Assembly (NCBI RefSeq): GCF_001005085.2
Contig: NZ_LBMU02000050.1
Location: forward strand, 44,633-108,632
Direction of reading: 5' to 3'
Length of the DNA: 64,000 nt
Origin: Streptomyces humi
Lineage (GTDB): Bacteria > Actinomycetota > Actinomycetes > Streptomycetales > Streptomycetaceae
Both the position numbers and the translations under genes were made by a program. The notes beneath the pieces are model-generated. The model was not told where the DNA came from and did no database searches. It saw nothing but the letters and a program-made list of their open reading frames with translations. The first letter of the stretch is position 1, and the number at the start of each line of letters is the position of its first letter. Positions 19,289 to 27,165 of this stretch are shown in pieces.

Positions 19289-21415
19289 ATGCCCGACAGC
19301 GGACCGCACCGCACCGCGATGAACCGCAGATCCTTCACCCGGGGCCTCGTCGGCGCCTCGGCGACGGCCGCGTTCGCCCCCATGGCCCCCGGCCCCGCGG
19401 CGCACGCGGCCGACGGGCCGGTCCCCGCGTCCGGTCCGCCCGGCGCCCTCTTCGACGAGCAGACGCTCTGGGACTCCGTCGAGGGTCCGCTCGTCAGCTA
19501 CCACGTCCACGCCCTCGCCGTGCTGCCCGACGACACGGTCCTGGCCGTGTGCGAAGGCCGCCACGAGGTGTGCGACGCCGGTCCCCGCGATCTGCTGCTG
19601 CACCGCAGTACCGACGGCGGCCGCACCTGGGAGGCGAGCCGCACCCTGGTCACCTCCGTGGACGGCGCGTCCTGGGGCAACCCGGCGCTGGTGGTGGACC
19701 GCCGTACCCGGGAGGTCTTCCTCTTCTACATGCTCTCGCTCCGGCTGCCGCAGAACACCTCCTGCTCGGGCGACTCGGGCGACCTCTACCTGATCTCCAG
19801 CCGGGACAGCGGCCGGACCTGGGGCGAAGTCCGCAACCTGGCAGGCCTGTTCGACGGTTTCCCCTACAACTGGGCGCTGCACGGACCCGGTCCGGGCCAC
19901 GGCATCCAGCTGCGCTCCGGGCGCCTGCTGCTCAACTGCGCGCACCGCAGGGTGATCGTCGGCAACACCGTGGCTCAGCGCTACTACGGCGTCGCGCCGA
20001 TCTACAGCGACGACCACGGCGCCACCTGGCAGGCGACCGGCGAAGTGCCCGTACAGGTCGCCTACCCGATCAACGAGGCACGGCTGGTGCAGCGCGCGGA
20101 CGGCAGCGTGTACGTGAACGGCCGCGCCGCTGCGGGCGGTGAGGGACAGCGCATCGTCTCCGTCAGCACGGACGACGGTCTGACCTGGTCGCCGCCGGCG
20201 TTCGACGGCGGCACCGGCTCGTTCAACGCGGTGGACGCCGGCCTGCTGCGGCTCACCGGCGGCCCAGGCAGCCACACGACCGGGCGGATCCTGTTCAGCC
20301 GGCCCGACTCACCCGTCAGACGCAACATGACGGTGTCGGTCAGCTACGACGAGGGTTTCTCGTACCGGTACCGGCGGGTCGTCAACGAGAACCGCTCCTT
20401 CTACTCGGACCTGGCCCGGCTCTCCGACGGCACCGTCGTGCTCCTCTACGGCTGCGACGGCGACTCGGCGAGCGTCCCCCAGCGGGTGAACGTCTGCCGT
20501 TTCTCGCTCGACTGGCTGACCGGGGGCCGGGACAGCCTGCGCCACGGCCCCCACTACCGGGAGACCGTCGTCGCCCTGGCCGAAGCCGGCCGCACCGTGA
20601 CGGCCGGCACCGCGCAGACCGTCACCGACCCGCTCGCCCGCCGCGGCCAGCGCCTGACCTTCACCCCCGAACAGGTCGGCGACTCAGTGGAGTTCACCTT
20701 CCGCGTGCCGCGCGCCGGCGAGTACGAACCGATACTCCGGTACTTCCGGTCGGCGGACGGTGCCCTGGTCACCGTCACGGTGGACGGCACCGCACTGCCC
20801 GCCTTCACGATCGACACCACGGCGCAGTCGGCGGACGGCTTCGACCTGGCCCACCTCGGCAGCGCCCGCCTGCGCGCCGGACGGCACACCCTGCGCTGCA
20901 CGGTGACGGGGACCGGCAGGGGCGGCGGAACCCGGCTCGGCCTGGACACGCTCAGCCTGGTCGAGGCGCCGGGGTCCGCCGACGTACGCGCGGAAGTGGT
21001 CGTGGACAACGACCGGCTGGGTTTCGAGACCGTCAGCGGCGGCTGGCCCACGGCGACGGCGGACCCGGGCTACTGGTCGGGCAACTACCGTACGGCGCCC
21101 GCGGGTTCCGGCGAGCGGAAGGTGCTCTGGCGGCCCGCCGTGCCCCTGGACGGCCGGTACGAGATCCAGGCGTCCTACCCGCCGTCCGCCGGCCGCGCGA
21201 GCAACGCCCCCTACACCGTCGTCCACGCGGACGGCACCGACACCGTACGGATCGACCAGCGGTCGGCGGGCACCACCGATCCGCGCGGCGGGACCTGGGT
21301 GCCGCTCGGGGAGTTCCGGCTGCGGGCCGGCCTCGGCACGTCGGTCGAGCTGACGAACGACGCCGACGGCCCGGTGGCCGCGGACGCGGTCCGGCTACTG
21401 GGCCCTGTGTCCTGA
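19289..21415 (+). CDS. Tat-exported BNR-repeat sialidase with golvesin-like C-terminal domain
   Basis: This 708-residue protein starts with a twin-arginine signal (NRRSFTRGLVGASATAAFA, cleaved after AHA near residue 45). The beta-propeller at about 60-400 has Asp boxes STDGGRTW, SRDSGRTW, SDDHGATW and STDDGLTW, the hallmark of exo-sialidases. A beta-sandwich domain follows. The last 140 residues (DNDRLGFETVSGGWPTA through WVPLGEF) match the golvesin/xanthan-lyase C-terminal type. It should remove terminal sialic or similar sugars outside the cell. ATG 19289 has GGAAGGGG upstream; GTG 19253 and ATG 19319 are less likely. Its end overlaps the convergent exporter gene by 21 bases. Confidence 0.85.
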   Translation: MPDSGPHRTAMNRRSFTRGLVGASATAAFAPMAPGPAAHAADGPVPASGPPGALFDEQTLWDSVEGPLVSYHVHALAVLPDDTVLAVCEGRHEVCDAGPRDLLLHRSTDGGRTWEASRTLVTSVDGASWGNPALVVDRRTREVFLFYMLSLRLPQNTSCSGDSGDLYLISSRDSGRTWGEVRNLAGLFDGFPYNWALHGPGPGHGIQLRSGRLLLNCAHRRVIVGNTVAQRYYGVAPIYSDDHGATWQATGEVPVQVAYPINEARLVQRADGSVYVNGRAAAGGEGQRIVSVSTDDGLTWSPPAFDGGTGSFNAVDAGLLRLTGGPGSHTTGRILFSRPDSPVRRNMTVSVSYDEGFSYRYRRVVNENRSFYSDLARLSDGTVVLLYGCDGDSASVPQRVNVCRFSLDWLTGGRDSLRHGPHYRETVVALAEAGRTVTAGTAQTVTDPLARRGQRLTFTPEQVGDSVEFTFRVPRAGEYEPILRYFRSADGALVTVTVDGTALPAFTIDTTAQSADGFDLAHLGSARLRAGRHTLRCTVTGTGRGGGTRLGLDTLSLVEAPGSADVRAEVVVDNDRLGFETVSGGWPTATADPGYWSGNYRTAPAGSGERKVLWRPAVPLDGRYEIQASYPPSAGRASNAPYTVVHADGTDTVRIDQRSAGTTDPRGGTWVPLGEFRLRAGLGTSVELTNDADGPVAADAVRLLGPVS

Positions 21416-23284
21416 CGCCCGCTCCGTCGCCGCCCCGAAGCCGTCTTCGACCGCCCCCGCCGTGGCCGGGAAGCTGCCGGCGCCCGGGGCCGTCCCGGTG
21501 GCCGTCCCGGTGGCGGTGCCGTCGGCGAGGTGCAGGACGAGGTCCGCCTGGGTGATCAGCCGCAGGTCATGGGTGATGAGAAAGGTGGTGCGGCCCGCGG
21601 TCAGCCGGCGCAACGGTCCCATCACACGGGCGGTCGCCAAGTCGTCGAGACCGGTGGTGGGTTCGTCGAGGACGAGTACCGGTGAGGTCCGCAGCATGGC
21701 CCGGGCCAGCGCGACGCGGCGCCGCTGACCGCCCGAGAGAGCACTGCCGCGTCTGCCGACGGGGGAGTCGTAGCCGTCGGGAAGCGCTGTGACGAAGTCG
21801 TGCGCGTCGGCGGCCACGGCGGCCGCGCGTACCTGTGCGTCGGTGGCGTCGGGCCTGCCGAAGGTGATGTTCTCGCGGACCGTGCCGTCGAAGAGCATGC
21901 TGTCCTGGGGCAACAGGGTGATGTGGCCGCGCACTTCGTCGACCGGGAGCGCGGCGATGTCCCGGCCGTCGAGCAGGATCCGGCCGTGGGTCGGTTCATG
22001 GAAGCGCAGCAGCAGCGCGGCCAGGGTGGACTTGCCCGCGCCGCTCGGGCCGGTCACCGCGACCAGCAGACCCGGCGGGACCTCCAGGTGGACGCGGTGC
22101 AGCACGGCACGGCGGGCGCCCGGGTAGCCGAAGCCGACGTCCTCGAAGGTGACGGATCCGCGGACGGGCACGGGCGGGGCGGCGGGAGCGGCTGCGGCGA
22201 GGGCCTCGCGGCCGGACGTGGGGTCCTGCGCGGGACCGGTGTGCAGGACCTCGACGAGGCGTTCGCAGGCGGCGGTGGCCGAGGACGCGCCGACGACCAG
22301 TTCGCCGAGTTCCTGAAGACGTGGGTGGAGGTAGCCGAGGTAGGCGGCGAAGGCGAGGAGCCCGCCGGTGCTCAGGTGGTGCACGGAGATCTGCCAGGCA
22401 CCGGCACCGATGACGGTCAACACGCTGACCGTTTCGAGGAGTTCGCCGAGCGGGCCGTACACCGAGGACAGCCGGATCTGCCGGAGTCCGGCCCGCATCC
22501 AGGTGCGTCCCTCACGATGCACCTTGGCACGCTCGGCCTCCTGGCGGCTGTAGGCCTGTACCAGGGACATGTTGGCCAGGCTCTCCTCCAGGAGCGAGGC
22601 GAGCCGGCCGTTGCTGTCGCGCTCCGCACGGGTCGCGGTGCGCATCAGTGTGCCGAACGCCCGCGCGCCGAACCAGATGAGCGGGGCGGCGGCGAACGTG
22701 ATCAGGGCCAGCCGCCAGCTCGTGCGCAGGGCCGCGACGGCGAAGACGAGGGCACTGACCGCGGAGGTGAGCAGTTCCACGGGCGCGGAGGCCACCAGCG
22801 TCTCGACCGCCTCGACGTCCCCGGTCAGACGGGAGACCAGGTCGCCGGTGCCGTAGCGGGCCAGGGTGTCGGGGGGCAACCGCTGGAGGTGCCGGAAGAC
22901 CCGGTCGCGCAGGCCGAGGAGGAAGTGCTCGCTGGTCCACCCCGCCAGATACCCGCCGGCCGCGGAGGCGACGGCACCCAGTCCGGCTAGGGCCAGCCAC
23001 AGGGCCGCCGGGTCCCAGAAGGCGCCGAGGTCACCGGGTGCGAGCACGTCGTCGGTGAGCTGCCCGGCGATCCCGATCGCCCCCGCGTCACACCCCGCCG
23101 ACACCACCAGGAGCAGCGCCGACACCAGTACGGCGGCACGATTCCCGCTGACCAGGGGCCAGAACGTGCGGAACGCCGCCCAGGGCGAGAGCCGGGCGTG
23201 ACGCGTCCGCGCCGAGGCCACGGTGACGGCGGGGGTGGCGCGGCGCGCCGCGGCGGACCTGTCGAGCGGTGCGGCGTCAGCCAT
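21395..23284 (-). CDS. ABC exporter, fused membrane and ATPase domains
   Basis: This 629-residue half-transporter is of the MsbA/LmrA type. It has about 50 basic residues, then six membrane spans (residues about 45-320, including WAAFRTFWPLVSG), then the ATPase. The ATPase has Walker A GPSGAGKS, signature LSGGQRRR and Walker B VLVLDEPTTGLD. There is no C39 peptidase domain, so a cargo peptide would not be cut by it. The tail holds three 12-bp repeats (21485-21520) encoding GTATGTATGTAPG. ATG 23284 was chosen; GTG 23362 in frame is also possible. It lies 93 bases downstream of the Lys/His-rich peptide gene in the same direction. Confidence 0.88.
   Translation of the reverse strand: MADAAPLDRSAAARRATPAVTVASARTRHARLSPWAAFRTFWPLVSGNRAAVLVSALLLVVSAGCDAGAIGIAGQLTDDVLAPGDLGAFWDPAALWLALAGLGAVASAAGGYLAGWTSEHFLLGLRDRVFRHLQRLPPDTLARYGTGDLVSRLTGDVEAVETLVASAPVELLTSAVSALVFAVAALRTSWRLALITFAAAPLIWFGARAFGTLMRTATRAERDSNGRLASLLEESLANMSLVQAYSRQEAERAKVHREGRTWMRAGLRQIRLSSVYGPLGELLETVSVLTVIGAGAWQISVHHLSTGGLLAFAAYLGYLHPRLQELGELVVGASSATAACERLVEVLHTGPAQDPTSGREALAAAAPAAPPVPVRGSVTFEDVGFGYPGARRAVLHRVHLEVPPGLLVAVTGPSGAGKSTLAALLLRFHEPTHGRILLDGRDIAALPVDEVRGHITLLPQDSMLFDGTVRENITFGRPDATDAQVRAAAVAADAHDFVTALPDGYDSPVGRRGSALSGGQRRRVALARAMLRTSPVLVLDEPTTGLDDLATARVMGPLRRLTAGRTTFLITHDLRLITQADLVLHLADGTATGTATGTAPGAGSFPATAGAVEDGFGAATERASGHRAQ
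21485..21520 (-). repeat. 12-bp tandem repeat, 3 copies, in exporter C-terminus
   Basis: Three adjacent 12-base units related to GGTGGCCGTCCC (plus-strand reading) encode the Gly-Thr-Ala-Thr tail of the exporter. Confidence 0.75.
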
Positions 23285-23377
23285 GACCGGCCGGTACTCC
23301 CTGACTCCGTGGACGGGCCGGTGCCGCCCGCCCCCGAGGGGAAGGCGGTCCGGCCCCGGCACCGTCCGGCGGTCGAA

Positions 23378-23506
23378 TTACTTGGCGTGCTTCTTGTGCT
23401 TGCGGTGGTGCTTCTTGTGGTGGTGCTTGTGGTGCGCCTCCTTAGCGGCACACCCCACTTCCTTCTTCTTGGCCTTCTTGGCCAGTGTGATCTTCGCGAA
23501 GGACAC
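23378..23506 (-). CDS. Lys/His-rich 42-residue cationic peptide
   Basis: The peptide begins (M)SFAKITLAKKAKKKEVGC and ends in a run made almost only of His and Lys, from residue 25 on. I count 14 Lys, 9 His, 1 Arg and a single Cys at position 19, against two Glu. Start GTG 23506 follows GGGAGGA with six bases spacing; ATG 23521, which overlaps that site, would add five residues. The C-terminal run could bind metals such as Ni, Cu or Zn, act on membranes, or bind polyanions. I recognise no family. It lies upstream of the ABC exporter in the same direction, so exporter and peptide may be a pair. A promoter-like TTGACG lies about 165 bases upstream. Confidence 0.68.
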   Translation of the reverse strand: MSFAKITLAKKAKKKEVGCAAKEAHHKHHHKKHHRKHKKHAK

Positions 23507-23521
23507 GGTCGTTCCTCCCAT

Positions 23522-23757
23522 CTCAGGACCCGTGACCGGGTCTCGGACGCCGCTCACATGCGATCGAGCGCGGCTCGTACGGAAATACGGCGGCCGGGGT
23601 TCGGCCATTCAGCAGGGAAGTTGAGCGTCCAATGAGATTCCCTTACCGAACCCACAACCTGAAATCCGCGTCAAATGAACGGTGTTCGAGAGTTCCTGCG
23701 GCATTTCGCGCCCGTGGCCCGGAAAGCGCGGCGGACCCGGAACGGGACCCCCGAACG
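23522..23757 (-). promoter_or_regulatory. AT-rich leader upstream of the Lys/His-rich peptide gene
   Basis: This 236-base gap is clearly more AT-rich at 23600-23690 than its surroundings. On the minus strand TTGACG lies at 23674-23669. A convincing -10 at 17-18 bases spacing is not visible (the stretch reads TTCGGTAAGG). It likely carries the peptide gene's own promoter and a long untranslated leader. Confidence 0.35.
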
Positions 23758-24372
23758 TCAGGCGTCCGCGTCCGCCGCGGCGTGGCCGGGGACGGCGCGC
23801 AGGGCGATGTCGACGGTGGCGTGGAGCGCGGCACGCTCCGCGCCGGCCGCCGCGTGCACGGCGTTGCCCTCGCTGACGACCATGACGTAGCGGGCCAGTG
23901 CGACCGGATCGGTGTCTGCGGGCAGGTCGCCCTCCGCGACCGCGCGGGAGAGCCGGTCGGCCAGTGCCTGTTCGCCGGTGAGGCGGCTCGCGGCGAGGAA
24001 CTCGGCGACGCGGCCGTTGTCGCCGCCGTCGGCGAGGCCGCCCTGCACGGACAGGCAACCGGCCGGGCGGTCGGCACGGGTGATCGCGTCGACGTTGGCG
24101 TGCAGGAAGGCCGCGATGACGGCGTACCCCGTGGGCCGGGTGAGCGCCTCGCGGGCATAGGCCATGTCCGCCTCGGCGTACCGGTTCACGGCACGGCGGA
24201 ACAGCTCCTCCTTGTTGCCGTACGCCGCGTACATGCTCGTGCGGTTGATGCCCATGGCGTCGGTGAGGTCGCTCAGCGACGCACCCTCGTACCCCTGGCG
24301 CCAGAAGACCTCCACCGCGCGGTCGAGCGCCGCGTCCGCGTCGAAGCCCCGGGGCCTGCCCCGCTCCGCCAT
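23758..24372 (-). CDS. TetR-family repressor
   Basis: This 204-residue regulator has an N-terminal helix-turn-helix (ALDRAVEVFWRQGYEGASLS, then MGINRTSMYAAYGNKEELFRRA). The ligand-binding domain has LSVQGGLADGG, typical of TetR proteins near SDR or reductase genes. It diverges from an SDR gene, and two related palindromes lie between them, so it probably represses that gene and itself. ATG 24372 was chosen; GTG 24378 is two codons upstream. Confidence 0.9.
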   Translation of the reverse strand: MAERGRPRGFDADAALDRAVEVFWRQGYEGASLSDLTDAMGINRTSMYAAYGNKEELFRRAVNRYAEADMAYAREALTRPTGYAVIAAFLHANVDAITRADRPAGCLSVQGGLADGGDNGRVAEFLAASRLTGEQALADRLSRAVAEGDLPADTDPVALARYVMVVSEGNAVHAAAGAERAALHATVDIALRAVPGHAAADADA

Positions 24373-24407
24373 GCTCACCCCCGTTCCCAGGTGTCCCGAA
24401 AATTTTA

Positions 24408-24417
24408 ACCGAGCGGT
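24408..24417. promoter_or_regulatory. Putative TetR operator half site 1
   Basis: ACCGAGCGGT has arms ACCG and CGGT around two bases. It is 36 bases before the second site and lies just upstream of the TetR gene. Confidence 0.55.
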
Positions 24418-24451
24418 ACGGAAATAACCGGGGCGGGTCCGCCGTTCTTCA

Positions 24452-24465
24452 GTACCGAACGGTAC
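24452..24465. promoter_or_regulatory. Putative TetR operator site 2
   Basis: GTACCGAACGGTAC has six-base perfect inverted arms (GTACCG/CGGTAC) around AA. It shares the ACCG-NN-CGGT core with the first site and sits about 26 bases before the SDR start, suitable for repression. Confidence 0.65.
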
Positions 24466-24491
24466 AGAAACCCTTCTCAGGAGGAACCATC

Positions 24492-25238
24492 ATGGGACAG
24501 CTCGACGGCAGGACCGCTCTCGTCACCGGCGCCACCTCGGGCATCGGCCTCGCCGCGGCCCGGCGGCTCGCCGCCGAGGGAGCGCACGTCTTCCTCACCG
24601 GCCGGCGCCAGGAGGCCCTGGACGAGGCGGTGGCCTCGATCGGCGACCGCGCCACCGGAGTGCGCGCGGACGTCGCAGACCTCGCCGACCTCGACCGGCT
24701 GTTCGCCGCCGTCGCGGAGCACGGCGGCCTCGACATCGTCTTCGCCAACGCCGGCGGCGGCTCCTTCGCGGCCCTGCCCGACGTCACCTGGGAGCACTAC
24801 GCCGACACGTTCAACACCAACGTCGGCGGCACCCTGTTCACCGTGCAGAAGGCGCTGCCGCTGCTCAGGCCGGGCGCCTCGGTCATCGTGACCAGCTCCA
24901 ACATCGACACCAAGGGCGCCGCCTCGTTCGGCGTCTACGCCGCCAGCAAGGCCGCCCTGCGCTCCCTCACCCGCAGCTGGGCCGCCGAACTCGTCGGCCG
25001 GAACATCCGGGTCAACAGCATCGCCCCCGGCCCGGTCGAGACCCCGGGGCTCAGCGGTCTGGCCGGTGACCCCGCGGCCGCCGAACAGCTCCTCAAGGGT
25101 CTCGCGGCCGGCGTGCCGATGAACCGGCTGGCGCGCCCCGAGGAGATCGCCGAGACCGTACTGTTCCTGGCGTCCGACGCCAGCAGCTACATGACCGGCG
25201 CGGAGATCTACGTCGACGGCGGAGCCAGCCAGATCTGA
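24492..25238 (+). CDS. SDR-family oxidoreductase (classical)
   Basis: This 248-residue protein has the complete classical SDR set: cofactor loop GATSGIGLAAA, NAG motif as FANAGGG, Ser in IVTSSNIDTKG and active site YAASK. It ends with IYVDGGASQI. It should reduce or oxidise a small carbonyl or alcohol with NAD(P)H. AGGAGGAACC precedes ATG 24492. It is controlled by the divergent TetR protein, a layout common for stress-inducible reductases, and is followed 59 bases later by a SnoaL-like gene. Confidence 0.93.
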   Translation: MGQLDGRTALVTGATSGIGLAAARRLAAEGAHVFLTGRRQEALDEAVASIGDRATGVRADVADLADLDRLFAAVAEHGGLDIVFANAGGGSFAALPDVTWEHYADTFNTNVGGTLFTVQKALPLLRPGASVIVTSSNIDTKGAASFGVYAASKAALRSLTRSWAAELVGRNIRVNSIAPGPVETPGLSGLAGDPAAAEQLLKGLAAGVPMNRLARPEEIAETVLFLASDASSYMTGAEIYVDGGASQI

Positions 25239-25297
25239 CCGGGTCCCGCGAGAGCGCGATCCGGCGACCCCGCCCCCCGAACCCCGCAAGGAGCAAC

Positions 25298-25651
25298 ATG
25301 CACACCGTCCCCGACCTGCTCGCCGCCAACCTGCACGGCGTCTTCGGCAACCGTGACGCCCGTACCCGGCGCGAGACGATCGAGCGGATCTACACCGAGG
25401 ACGTCGTCTTCACCGACCCCGAAGGCGTCACCACGGGCTGGGACGCCCTGGAGGACAAGGCGCGGGCACTGCTCGACAAGGTGCCCGCCGACTTCGGCTT
25501 CACCGAGGACGGCCGCCGCTACGCCGGACCGCACGACGGAGCACTCGCCTGGGCCTTCGGTCCCGAGGGCGAGCCGGCGGTGCGTGGCATCGACGTGATC
25601 ACCGTCCGCGAGGGCCGGATCGCCGCCGTGCTCACCATGTTCACCGTCTGA
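25298..25651 (+). CDS. SnoaL/NTF2-like protein
   Basis: This 117-residue protein matches the cone-shaped NTF2-like fold: helices at the start, then IYTEDVVFTDPEGVTTGWDALEDKA and VRGIDVITVREGRIAAVLTMF. Such proteins are small isomerases, cyclases or binding proteins; the substrate is unknown. AAGGAG precedes ATG 25298. It probably shares the TetR-controlled transcript with the SDR gene. Confidence 0.85.
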   Translation: MHTVPDLLAANLHGVFGNRDARTRRETIERIYTEDVVFTDPEGVTTGWDALEDKARALLDKVPADFGFTEDGRRYAGPHDGALAWAFGPEGEPAVRGIDVITVREGRIAAVLTMFTV

Positions 25652-25769
25652 TCCCACCACCCGCGGCCCGCCGCGTCCGCGCCCCGCGCCGGCCTGTCGC
25701 CGGCCTGTCCCCGGTCCGTCCCCGGTCACGTTTGTGCCGGACGACGGACCGGGCGGTCGCCCCGGGACA

Positions 25770-26513
25770 ATGAACCCCATGAGCGACCGTATGAGCGACG
25801 CCGAGGACAGGCTGGCCAGGATCGAACGGCGGCTGGAGACGGGCGGTCACGACATCGTGCCCGCGTGGCGCCGGGCCACCCACGGCGAGCCGCGGTGGGC
25901 CGTGACCGCCGTCATCCTGGTCGCCGTGGCCATCCAGCTCATGCTGCCGCACCGGCTCGCCCTCCAGCCGTACTGGGTCCTGCCGGCCCTGGAGATCGTG
26001 CTGCTGGCCGGCCTCATCGCCGGCAACCCCCGCCGGGTGGAGCCCCGTACCCGATGGCTGCGTCTGGTGGGGCTGGCCCTGATGGGCCTGATCAGCCTCG
26101 CCAACGGCTGGGCGGCGGTCCGGCTGGTGGCGGGCCTCGTGAACGGCACCGAGGGCGAGGACGCAGGCCCGCTGCTGCTGACCGGCGGCGGCATCTGGCT
26201 GACGAACGTCATCGTGTTCGCCCTCTGGTACTGGGAGTGGGACCGCGGCGGACCGATGGAGCGGGTCCGCGGCCGGCGCCAGTACGCGGACTTCCTCTTC
26301 GTGCAGATGCAGAGCCCCGAGACCGCTCCGGCGGACTGGGAACCCGCCTTCCTGGACTACCTGTACCTGTCCTTCACCAACTCCACGGCCTTCAGCCCGA
26401 CCGACGTGATGCCGCTGTCGCGCTGGGCCAAGATGCTCATGATGTTGCAGTCCTCGGTCTCCCTGGTGACGGTGGTCCTGGTGGTGGCCCGGGCCGTCAA
26501 CATTCTGCACTGA
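25770..26513 (+). CDS. Multi-span membrane protein, DUF1345-like
   Basis: This protein of about 247 residues has a charged N-terminus with SDAEDRLARIERRLE, then about five membrane spans (for example VTAVILVAVAIQLMLPHRL and LVGLALMGLISLANGW). The C-terminal part DYLYLSFTNSTAFSPTDV followed by MLMMLQSSVSLVTVVLVVAR resembles DUF1345 and potassium-channel-like ends. No function is known to me. ATG 25770 or 25779 is the likely start; neither has a strong ribosome binding site. Confidence 0.75.
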   Translation: MNPMSDRMSDAEDRLARIERRLETGGHDIVPAWRRATHGEPRWAVTAVILVAVAIQLMLPHRLALQPYWVLPALEIVLLAGLIAGNPRRVEPRTRWLRLVGLALMGLISLANGWAAVRLVAGLVNGTEGEDAGPLLLTGGGIWLTNVIVFALWYWEWDRGGPMERVRGRRQYADFLFVQMQSPETAPADWEPAFLDYLYLSFTNSTAFSPTDVMPLSRWAKMLMMLQSSVSLVTVVLVVARAVNILH

Positions 26514-26540
26514 CGGCAGGGGTGTCCTAGGTTCTTCGGC

Positions 26541-27131
26541 ATGAGCGAAGACACCTCGCGGTCCGTGACGGTCCGACGCACCGCCACCGGCCGCTACACC
26601 GCGACGAACCCCCGCGGCGGCACGATCGCCTTCGGTACCGGTGAGGGCACCGGGTTCACCCCGGTGGAGCTGCTGCTCGCCGCGATCGGCGGCTGCACGG
26701 CGGCCGATGTCGACGTCGCCACCAGCCGGCACACCGAACCGGCCGGATTCACGGTCACCGTCAGCGGCCACAAGGTCACCGACGACGACGGGAACCGCCT
26801 GACCGACCTCGCGGTCCGCTTCCACGTCGCCTTCCCGGACGGCGCCCCGGGCGACCGCGCCCGTGCCATCCTGCCCCGGGCGGTCGCCGTCTCCCACGAC
26901 CGGCTGTGCACCGTCAGCCGCACGATCGAGGCGGGCACACCGGTCACCGTGTCGATCGAGGACGGGCCAGCCGGGGACGGCCCCGCCGGGGATGGGCCGG
27001 TCCAGGACGGGGCTGCCGGGGGCAGGCCGGTCCAGGACGGGTCCGCCGGGGATGGGCCGGTCCAGGACGGGCCAGCCGGGGACGGGCCGGTCGTGGACGG
27101 GCTCATCGTGGACGGGCCGGGCGGCCGCTGA
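26541..27131 (+). CDS. OsmC/Ohr-family protein with a repeat-encoded tail
   Basis: This 196-residue protein has the OsmC fold, with the first redox Cys in AAIGGCTAADV and the second in SHDRLCTVSRT. These are thiol peroxidases acting on organic hydroperoxides. The true domain ends near residue 140 at TPVTVSIED. The rest (26961-27120) is a low-complexity tail of the type GDGPVQDGAA. A normal family member would stop near the domain end. ATG 26541 was chosen because it starts the domain. Confidence 0.85.
   Translation: MSEDTSRSVTVRRTATGRYTATNPRGGTIAFGTGEGTGFTPVELLLAAIGGCTAADVDVATSRHTEPAGFTVTVSGHKVTDDDGNRLTDLAVRFHVAFPDGAPGDRARAILPRAVAVSHDRLCTVSRTIEAGTPVTVSIEDGPAGDGPAGDGPVQDGAAGGRPVQDGSAGDGPVQDGPAGDGPVVDGLIVDGPGGR
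26961..27120 (+). repeat. 30-bp (10-residue) in-frame repeats in the OsmC tail
   Basis: About four degenerate 30-base units, themselves built of 15-base halves with core GACGGGCCGGTCCAG, encode the D/G/P/A/V/Q-rich tail. Confidence 0.85.
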
Positions 27132-27165
27132 TCGGCCGGTCGAAGTGCCGTGGTTACGATGGCGC

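Noticed and set aside
24492..25238. SDR as part of the Lys/His-peptide system
   Set aside because: It diverges, has its own TetR operators and a SnoaL-like partner.
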